From: Maylandia zebra
Lineage: Eukaryota; Chordata; Actinopteri; Cichliformes; Cichlidae
Length of the DNA stretch: 64,000 nucleotides
NCBI RefSeq assembly: GCF_041146795.1
Contig: NC_135169.1
Location: forward strand, 13,409,585 to 13,473,584
Reading direction: 5' to 3'
Shown here: piece after piece, positions 55,183 through 64,000 of the stretch
Layout: each line of letters starts with the position of its first letter
Numbering within the stretch: position 1 is the stretch's first letter
Notes under the pieces: model-generated
What the model was told of the DNA's origin: nothing
The model's input: only the letters and a program-made list of their open reading frames with translations
Database searches by the model: none
Position numbers and translations under genes: made by a program

Positions 55183-58100
55183 ATGTTTTGTCCGTTTTGT
55201 GGCGTTAGCTTCTGCCTCTTCACCCCTTTTTGTGCTTCCTGTGGACGGTCTCTGGAGCTTTTGCGGGACACAGACCAGGCCGAAGGATCAGACTCCCCAG
55301 GGACATCAAAACATACAAAAAATTCTGAACAAAGTAATTTTGATATATTACTCACTTTTTTTCTCTTCAGTCTATACTATTTCAGTTAAATAGCACGTTT
55401 ATTTACCATTTTGGCTTTTGTTTCTTTTTATGTTTCCTTATACTGTATTCTCGTCTACGTTTAGTAATGGAGAGTGCTTATAACCCCGTTTTGATGTTAA
55501 ACGTTTTTCATTCAACCAGAACAAACATGTCCGTCATACAAGCAGTTCATGGAGTACAAAAAATCAAAATCCAAAGAGCGTCAAGCCTTCAACTGTGGAG
55601 CAAAATTAAAACTCAAGCAACAGAGTAAACCTGTCAAGGTAAGCCATCACAGGTAAATTTATAAACGAGGATTTGGCAATTATTCTTAAAGTGATCTTGC
55701 TTTTATTATTTGTTTCTAGATCAATATAGGAATAATGGCGAAACAACAAACGGACTTAAAACCGCTAAGAGGGAAAACACTGCCCTTATTTATTAGCCCC
55801 GAAATTACAGCCCCTGACCTCCTGAAGCAGGCTGTAGAAAAAATGATAACATTCAACAAGGACTTGGTGGAGGGACCATATGTCCTTTTGTATCCCGACT
55901 GCACAGAGGTGATAAATGTGCCTGGGACAGAAAGGCCATTCCGACTGGCAGACTACAAAGATGAAATAGGAAAGAACTACAACAGGATTTCTCTTTTCAT
56001 TTGCCCAGAGAGCCACTTCAAACAAGGTTTGTTAATTTTATATTTTGATGTATTTACATACACAACAACTAATAATGTGTTTATTTTCTCAGCTCTGATT
56101 GCAGAGGATGGTACCTCAGACTCAGACCCTGAGATTGTGATTACATCAAGAAGCACAGCTGAGTTCAACCAGGCAGACACATTGGTGTGTACCTTTTTCC
56201 CCCTCCACCATGCCAGAGGCCTGTGAGTGGCCCAGGCTGAGTGCTCTATTTTTTTCTCTATAATGATCATAATTCTGTAACATCCATGGGTGGATTATTT
56301 TCATTGTGTGATTGTATGTTCTTTAAAAAAATTATTATTATTATTTTGATGAACTAAATGCAATACGAAGTTGTTGAAAGCTTTGAAAAGTGCATATTTT
56401 TCATCTTAGGTTTTCAAACCACAAGACCAGAGTACCCCTAATGGTAAACATGCAGAGAAGGAGTAAGTTATTTCAGAGCTTGTTCTGCTATATATTAGAG
56501 TTGGGCAATACAATATGTCACAATATTTCTTTGTTTTATTTCAGGGAATATTGATATACATCACAATATAAACAGCTAGATTTGTACATATTAAATGTGC
56601 CGTTGCTCATAAGTAAGATGTGAAATCCTCAGAAGCTTGTTTTGATTTAAATATTTATTTCCTGTCATACGTTCAGACAGACAGATGTATTACCATATTA
56701 CATTCCTTTCAGACAACTAAAAAAAGGTACATGTTAAAAACTAGATAAAAAGTCAGGGATAAAGATTTCCAGTTTCAAAAGACAACAAACACCATATCAC
56801 TCAATTGCTTGGTCAATTACATTTAAAAACCAAAAAGAATGATTCTAAAAATAAATCTTAGTTTACAGTAAGTTTTACAGGAGAACAGACATAAAATTGA
56901 CAGTTTTTGTCAATATCATATGAATAAGCTAAGAAATTGTCACGGCTGGCGGGGTGAGCCGTGTGGTGTGGGGGAAAAGGAGGACCCAAAATGCGGCAGT
57001 GACTGATGATTCGAGTGTTTATTTACAAGTGGTGGAGTGGCAAAAACAGGCAGTGAGGCATGACAAAACAACTGCAGAAACCTAAACTGGGAGAACTAAA
57101 TGACAAACCTGAGACCATGCAAAAGGGGTGCGGGGCAGAGAGACAGGAACGGAACACCATAGAACGCAGACGAGCCAACAACGAACACAGACCGACACCC
57201 ACTATATACACACACACATACACAAGGTAATCGGGTAATCGCACACAGGAGGGAAGAACAGCTGATCTGAATACACATGATGACTGGAGGACACAAGCTG
57301 AACACAATAACAGACACAGACCGTCAGAATAGAACAGGAAATCCAGAACACGAGCCTTCAAAGTAAAGCAGGAAACACACAGACTGATTTACAACACAAC
57401 ACGGGGACATGAACAGAGCACCAAGGACAGACACAGGTAGGGCTGAATATACACCAAACTTCAGGTTCAACCCTAAACTAATACAAAATCAGAATAAACA
57501 CAAAACGCTGGGTCAACGACCCAGGACCATGACAGAAATAAAAGCAAATTCTCCTAATCTCTCCTTGTATATTTATTTTAATGGTTTGTTTAGATGTAAA
57601 TGGTGCCCAAACATCTCCACGGGTGGTGTTGCTACTTCACTGTGCTGCAGGTAACAAGTCACCCTAACTGGACATGACGCTGTTCCCATAGCAATTGGTT
57701 GCTGCGCAACTTGATAAGGATTGACTATTCTTATGTCAATGAAAAAAAAGAGGGATTAGAGGAATAAGCAGCATGTAAAATGGATGGATAGCTCTATTGC
57801 AATAGTCTCATATTTCCATTGAGAAAAAAGTATAGTGCAATACATATTGTTATTTTATTGCCCCGCCCTAATACAAATATTTATTGGTTTCATAGCATTT
57901 TTATAATGTTGGTATCATAAAAAATATAAAACTGTATGAGCTTCTTATCTGGACATTTTAATTCCAATTCTGTTTCAGACATGCTCCAGGACCTTCATCT
58001 ACCATACAGCCATGTCAGGTATTTGGGCAATTTATGTCAGCATGAGGTTTTTTGCTATTGTTGAAATAATACAATGCTATGTATGTTTATGTACAGTATG

Positions 58101-60262
58101 CAATCTTTGTTGTTCTTGTTTTTCAGATTGTAATATCTGATACAGAGGATCTTGATCACCAAAACGAAACAAATCCAGTCATGAGTCCCTATAGGTAAAT
58201 AAAATTGTGTCTTATACGTAATTTTAAACCTGTAACTACAGTACACGTTTGGGTTTGTGAAATGGGTAAAGATAGTTATAGGGTCAACACAAGTTTTTCT
58301 AATGTTGGAATTATAATTTCTCAACAGTAAATATGCAGACCTGTGTGCCCCCTGCATTGAGGACGAGGATGAAGAGCTGGTTGAAGTTGCTTCACCGATG
58401 GATTCCAAAACACTGTAAAATATCAAATAATACTTCAAATAACAACGCTAAATTGTATAGTCTTGCATTCTGTCTTTCATTTTTGTGATTACAGGGAAGA
58501 CGTTAACATTACTCTACCTGACATCATTGCAAACTTATCCAGTGCTATTCATCATGGAAGTGTCAGCAGATTCAACATCTCAAGAGCAAATGTCTGGGAT
58601 GGAGCAGTCAGGGGTTTCAGGCGGTTGTCATACTCTGAAACCAATGACATGTTGGTTAAATTTACTGATGATGCTGGCATTCTAGAAGAAGGACTTGATG
58701 CAGGTGGCCCAAAACGAGAGTTTTTGAGTCTGCTAATGAAACACATGAAAGATCGTCCCATTTTTGATGGACCAGAAGGACATCGATTCCTCGTCTACAA
58801 TGCAAAGGGTATGCAATGATCAGATCTTTGATAAACTTAATTTAAAAACATTTTTGGGACTTGTAAATCAATTTGTTTTTAATTATTATCAGAAGCAACT
58901 CATTTTTTTTTTGGATTATTTCAACACAGCATTAGTATGTCTATCTGGTCGATTGATCTGACATCGATCGGCTCTGATCGATTGATAGAGAGAGGTGTGT
59001 GTGTGTGAGAGAGTTTATCATTTACTGTATTCATTCACAGCTGTAAGAGAGGATGACTACTACCTAGCAGGAAAGATGATAGCTGTGTCAGTTGTGCATG
59101 GTGGTCCAGGGCCCCATTTCCTGTCAGAAGAGCTGGTACATTATCTTGCAGGCCAGACTTCAGTAAAAGCAACAGTTGCCTCAGTCACAGATGACGACAT
59201 AGGGAAAGCTTTACTAGAGGTGAGGACAGCGCAGGATTTGAATGCAGGATAGAACTATAGTTTCTTCATCTGTATGAAATTAAAATCTTCTTTGTGTAGG
59301 GAAAAAAACAGGAATGAAAATCAGACACGTAAGCTTACATTGTGTATGTCCATTTTTATGGGTTTTTCAGATCGACAGTGCTGGTTCAGTGGATGTCCTG
59401 CGTGACTGTGTCATAAAACACAGTACTATGCTACAGGTGGCTGGTTGTCTAAGGCATGTTTCCACAGTTGAGGAAAAGAAAGACATTGTGTCTGACTATC
59501 TCCGGTGGTATATAATTGCTCGAAACTCATCTGTAATTGACAGGTAAGACTATTATAGAAGAGACTATGCACAACACCGTCATAACAATAATTCTATAAT
59601 TTCCAACTGAAATGTTTTACATTCTCCAAGGTTTCCAAAGTTCAAAGTGTGTCCATAGTTTATGCATGTATTATGAACTGGTAAATGACACAAAGTTCTC
59701 CTCATTCTTTAGATTTAAAGAGGGTCTTTCAGCACTTAATTTCCTGAGTGCGCTCCAGCAACACCCTACTTTGCTTTCCCCGGTCCTGTGTCACATGGAA
59801 AAGAAACTCACAGCTCTTGAACTTGAGAGACTTTTCAAACCTGACTTCAGCCCATCTGGAAGTAACAGGAGACATCTGGAAAGTCAAACTGTGGGCTACT
59901 GGTCAGACTATCTGCTGGACTGTGAAGGTTTATACCAGTATTTCTTTTAGTACTCATTACAAGACAATGTGTTGAATTCACATATACATATATAATTTTT
60001 TTATTTTTTTTTTAAATTCTTTGCAGAATCACAAACTGCTGTGTCGGTGGGCGATGTTCTGATGTTTGCAACTGGGCTAACATCACTGCCACCTTCTGGA
60101 TTAGATCCACTACCAAGCCTACAGTTCCTGGATGACTCTTTATTCCCGATGGCAAATACATGCTTAAACTTATTGAAACTACCCATGACAACCTCATATT
60201 CTGTGTTTAAATCCAACATGGATTTTGGAATTCAAAACTCCCCAGGATTTGGATGTTTCTAG
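55183..60262 (+). CDS. Zinc-ribbon / HECT-domain E3 ubiquitin ligase-like protein, 13 exons, 677 aa
   Basis: HECT ligases accept ubiquitin on a cysteine and pass it to a substrate. Coding exons: 55183-55333, 55520-55638, 55720-56026, 56093-56184, 56410-56462, 57979-58018, 58127-58194, 58328-58414, 58495-58808, 59041-59219, 59371-59543, 59713-59927, 60027-60262. Each junction is GT-AG, phases agree, and the total is 2,034 nt without stops. Residues 3-22 are a zinc ribbon (CPFCG and FCASCG). 51-90 is Lys-rich. 91-192 is a conserved domain of unknown role (INIGIM, then ISLFICPE). 224-305 is acidic and variable. 307-677 is a compact HECT domain ending with [14 protein letters not shown], whose Cys645 (60161-60163) is the expected catalytic residue. 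The closest named relatives are fish proteins annotated G2E3-like; this one lacks PHD fingers. AATAAA is at 60967. It faces an integrase gene. Confidence 0.88.
56938..57534 (-). repeat. Solo LTR in an intron of the HECT gene
   Basis: 597 bp starting TGTCACGG and ending CCATGACA, with a 5-bp direct repeat GAAAT on both sides (56933-56937 and 57535-57539). There is no internal retroviral sequence, so it is an LTR left by recombination. The minus orientation is preferred because an AATAAA on that strand lies near the downstream end (57018-57024), as in an R-U5 region. It is in the 1.5-kb intron between exons 56410-56462 and 57979-58018. Confidence 0.8.
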
Positions 60263-62156
60263 GATGTCTGGCCTTGTATTTCAAACCTGCTGTTGATTTG
60301 TTTCTCTAGTTTTTAAGTCAAGATTTTTTTAAAATATGTTATGAATAGGAGAAGGTGGGACATACTAGTTGTAACACTGATGTAGCGCTAATGAGTTAAT
60401 ACAGGCTAGGGATTGAGTGTGATTATTATTAATCAGAAGATTTAGGAATGCTACTGGAGCTGATGGGCAGTAATTAAATACACACAACACAAAATGCTTT
60501 TGCAGGTACCATGTATTTAACCGAAAGCAAAGAAAATTAAGAAAAGAAAATGAAAGCTTAAATAATCATTCCTGCTGTAGCTATTTAATTAATAGAAAAA
60601 CCCAGTGGGGGTGCACAAAAACAACTAAGCAAATTCTTCTGGCTTATACAAAGCAATATAGATTCTCAAAAAAAGTTCCCCATAAATAACACATGTTAAC
60701 ATCGAAAACACTGATCCACACTGAAGTCCATGAGTTTTATCTGAATATCCATGAGAGATGTCCAAGCGCTATTGTCCATAAACGGGGGAACTGGTGTGTA
60801 TGATTGTGGAAATCAGTGTATTCGGATATTACGGGACAGAGCGTAGTCTTTGATAGCTTCCTACCAGTCCAGTGGAAGCTTTAATGCAGAATGAGTCCTG
60901 CTCCTAGCCGTTCATTGGCTCGCCATCCTTTTCCATACCCCAAAAATGTTCACCTGGCCTGCATTAAATAAACAAGGCCAATAAGAAATCACAAGAATAA
61001 CATACAAAAATGTCAGCCAATTAAGCTAAATACATTAAGTTATTCTTGTTCCTGTGTACACAATTTATAAAAATAAACAAACAATATATTGGTTAAATAT
61101 AATATTTCTAACCAATAAGGATTTAACTGAAAACATTTCAACTGCTACATACATACATACATACTATGTAGCTCCACAACATTTGTTATTCAACAACTAT
61201 CAGTCAAATCAAAATCAAATTGTTTGGACCGGCAGCAGCCGATTAGGGTCAGCTGGTAGCAATACAAACAGTCAATTAAAAGTTCAAACTCACCAATTCC
61301 GTTCTGTTCAGTGCACAACAACATTATGGCTCTGGCTCACAGTAATCAGCATCTAAGTTGCATAAGTTAGTTGGTGTTAAAAAAATGCATTAAAACGGGA
61401 AAAGCAAATGTTTGCCAATACACACCTGCAACAGCTCTGTCACCTGGCTTGCCTCCACGCATCTGACGGGAGGAAGCCGGGACAGGCTTACTATGGCCTA
61501 CATGCCATTCGATTGGCTGAGCAAAGTCATGTGGTTGGAGTCATGCATTTGTGATGCGTTCAATGGCAGGAAATAAGTGCAGGAAATTACTCTGGGTTAC
61601 ATAGTGGTACAGCACAAATCCATTTTGGTTTACCAGGTGTAATTTTATTAGATAACCCAGTCACTTACAGCTGCTTCTTCTTGGCATTACATTGTAAATT
61701 CTGTAGGTTTTTTTGATACAGGACTTATCCAGAAATCAGTTATGTATTTGAGCGTGTTTTTTTTTATTCTAAAATGTAGGTACATATGTTCAAAGGAGAT
61801 TGAAAATACAATGGCTTGACTTGATTTGTTCAAAGGTTTGACAGTGCCGCTAAAAGTAAAGGCATTTAAAAGTGCACCGTGTTCTACTCTTAAAAGTTGT
61901 AATAAACCCACAATACAGTGCAAGATTTGATTTTATTATTTATCGAAATGTTCAGGACTGTATCTCAACTTCCATCAGCTAAACAAGCATCACAATTTGC
62001 AAGACATTGCAGTAAGAATGTGCTTTTACAAACACTAACTTAAACTTTTGGCATCTTCAGCCAACTTATGTAGCCTAGTCCAAAAATACAGCATATGCTA
62101 TAGGTTTTGGTAAAAAACCAAAAAAAAAAAAGGTTGGTTTTTTTGGGTTTTTTTTT
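60263..62156. other. Spacer between convergent HECT and integrase genes
   Basis: Contains the HECT 3' untranslated region (AATAAA at 60967-60972) and, on the other strand, a possible AATAAA for the integrase gene near 61937-61930. A short (CATA)n is at 61147-61165. Homopolymer A and T runs are at 62118-62160. No further gene was seen. Confidence 0.5.
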
Positions 62157-64000
62157 TTAGAAATTTGCAATTTCTAATAACTTCATGTAGAGTTCAGTGG
62201 CAGACTCCCAGCAGACGGGCTTTTGAAAATGATTTTGCTCCATTACAAAATCCAGATACTCCTGTATGTTTGAGTCCCCACATACAACTACTGACAACCT
62301 AGACTCAGGAAAAGTGTCCAGTTCAGATTGTTGAATCAGGAATCCACAGTCCCTGGAGCCGTATCTGTGGTCAATGGAAGACAATTGCATTAATATAGGT
62401 TTACACAAAGTAATTATTTGATCATTATTATCCATTACCTGTGGGGTAGGTAGTACAGTTCATTTGGCACGCCTCCTGGACATGAAGCTGTTCTTGAAGG
62501 ACGACTCCGATGAGTGTTCCACAACTTCACACATTCATCAAGATCCTTCTGAACAATGTCAGTGAAGCAAAATCTCAAAAGGCACTGATGCTCATGACTT
62601 CCATTGAAGTATCCAGCGTCTCGAAGATCCGCAAACAGCTCCAACCAAAACTGAGCCCTACAGAAATTGTTAAAAAAAAATTGTTTAGAAATAGTTTAGT
62701 TAGTTTACATGGCATCGTTTCACAACATGTCATCGCATGGCACTTTACAGTTCATTTTAACTGAATCATATATAGACTCCAGTCAGTTTAAATGTTTTCT
62801 ATTGAAAGGGATTGCATACAGGCAAAAATCGAAAACATTTGAGTAATGTGCAAAAGTTCATTTATTTTAGTAATTCAAATTAAATGTGAAATTACCAATA
62901 TTGACTCATTACATACAAAGTGAGGCATTTCAAGTATTTGTTATAATGTTAATAATTAAGACGTAGAACTTATGAAAAACATGTTCTATTTGTTTGGGTC
63001 CTTTTTGCATAAATTACTGCCTCCATGCAGCGTGGTATGGATGCTATCAGTCTGTGGATGTGTTGAGGTGTTATGGAAGACCAGGATGCTTCAGTAGCAG
63101 CCTTGCGGTCTTAGCCACTACACTATGTGACACCCCTTTCATCCACACTTACATTGGACAAAACTTTCTATTAATGTGCTTTGATAGTCTCTGGGAACAG
63201 CCAACGTCTTTTAAGGTGTTCTTTATGGAGGGTGTCAATTATGTGTTTTTTTCCCCACAGCTGTCAGGACAGCAGTCATGTCCATCCTGTGAGTCGTCCT
63301 AAATTAGAAAGACCATTTAGAGGCTCAGGAACCCTTTGCAGATGATTTGAATTAATTAGCTCATAGTAGAGTGGCACTTTAAGTCTAAAATATTTAACCT
63401 TTTCACAATATTCTGGTTTTGGAGTTGGGTTTTCTTAAGTTCAAAATCATAATCATCATAATTACTAAATGGGCTAAAAATGTCTAGTTTGGCAAATAAT
63501 GAGTATTTAATATCGGTTTTACTTTTTAAGTTGAATTACTGAAATAATAATAATAATAATAATAATAATGGATTGCATTTATATAGCACTTTTCGAGGCC
63601 CTCAAAGCACTTTACAATTCCAGTATTCATTCACTCTCACATTCATACACTGGTGGAGGCAGCTACAGTTGTAGCCACAGCTGCCCTGGGGCAGACTGAC
63701 TATAAATCAACTTTTGCACAACATTCAAATTTGTTACACCTTTAAATATCAGGCAAAATGAAATGTTATATTTACCTTCCTTTTCGATATATGGACCACC
63801 AGGACTCAATTCGCTGGTTATTCGTTGATGAACCAAACATGTGACTGGACTCTCCGCTGAAGTGGTCATCATGATGGTGACGTAGTGCGCACTGAACTGC
63901 AGCCATAATGCCGTTTTCTGTCCCACAGTCAGTTCTCAGTCTCATCGGTACAACACCAAGGCTCCCAACACATGACAAGTAATAGTAAGCTATAACCACT
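62157..64000 (-). CDS. Integrase-core (DDE) protein, last three exons, 5' part outside the window
   Basis: Exons on the minus strand: 64000-63776 (incomplete), 62657-62439 and 62364-62157 (TAA at 62159-62157). Splice sites are GT-AG and phases agree. The first visible exon carries RLRTDCGTENG (Asp codon 63931-63929) and SSTNNQRIESWW (Glu codon 63807-63805), matching the second and third acidic residues of the DDE triad; the first Asp would lie beyond the window edge. The next exon continues QFWLELFADLRDAGYF and ends in NELYYLPHR, and the last ends in LLEIANF. This is the integrase-core family (called rva_4 or Integrase_core in Pfam, from memory) that is multicopy in fish and invertebrates. 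It is open so far as visible, and could be an active transposase or a domesticated one. It is convergent with the HECT gene 1.9 kb away. Confidence 0.82.
62836..63736. mobile_element. Miniature element with long inverted arms, in an integrase intron
   Basis: The left arm (62836-62885: AATGTGCAAAAGTTCATTTA, then TTTTAGTAATTCAA) pairs with the right arm, which reads TTGAATTACTGAAATA (63531-63546) and resumes after a SINE as AATCAACTTTTGCACAACATT (63707-63727). The interior (62990-63300) resembles a common fish repeat containing CTCCATGCAGCGTGGTATGG. No transposase. Exact ends and target duplication could not be fixed. Confidence 0.65.
63547..63703 (-). mobile_element. 5'-truncated tRNA-type SINE, nested in a transposon arm
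   Basis: Reverse complement of the 3' part of the SINE at 32416-32700 (body from CAGTCTGCCCCAGGGCAGC through TATATAAATGCAATCC to the (ATT)n tail, here seen as (AAT)n at 63547-63571). It splits the right inverted arm of the miniature element, so it inserted later. Confidence 0.8.

Overview
The window reads as a stretch of teleost fish nuclear genome, probably a spiny-rayed (percomorph) fish. The reasons are spliced host genes with GT-AG introns, a fish-type Pao retrotransposon, an L1-like LINE with long poly(A), Tc1/mariner, hAT and piggyBac-type miniature elements, a tRNA-derived SINE, and HECT and integrase-core genes of a kind that is multicopy in fish. The species assignment is an inference. 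No bacterial operons, rRNA, tRNA genes or CRISPR arrays were seen.

Layout. 1-3772 is gene-poor repeat debris. 3773-18341 is a degenerate gamma/epsilon-like endogenous retrovirus (LTRs 3773-4005 and 18109-18341, broken pol and env, no recognisable gag). A complete Pao (BEL/Pao) retrotransposon (5314-13130) is inserted in it, with near-identical 508-bp LTRs, a 5-bp target duplication and one long open polyprotein. 18342-22090 holds a fragment of a YqaJ-type transposon gene, a 979-bp hAT-type element with 8-bp target duplication, and the last two coding exons of an unidentified host gene. Just after that stop codon sits a full-length L1-like LINE (22091-30051) with intact ORF2, one stop in ORF1, an 11-bp target duplication, and two poly(A) tracts separated by 67 bp, which is the signature of a 3' transduction. 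A second YqaJ-gene fragment lies just beyond.

33545-48640 (minus strand) is an apparently intact 19-exon host gene for a secreted 801-aa protein: signal peptide, VWD, C8, cysteine-rich module, ZP domain, furin site. All 17 coding exons join in frame. Its introns are loaded with miniature transposons, one nested inside another, and its promoter region is tandemly duplicated, the second copy being split by a 2.1-kb insertion (48660-51904).

54016-64000 contains half a hAT-type element fused to a 21-bp/63-bp hierarchical tandem array, then an intact 13-exon gene for a 677-aa zinc-ribbon/HECT E3-ligase-like protein (55183-60262, plus strand). Facing it is the 3' part of an integrase-core (DDE) gene (62157 to beyond 64000, minus strand). 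A retroviral-type solo LTR sits in a HECT intron, and a miniature element with a nested SINE sits in an integrase intron. This convergent HECT ligase/integrase pair is the best candidate for an under-described system: either two genes of one large DNA transposon or two domesticated transposon genes. Its outer boundaries are partly outside the window.
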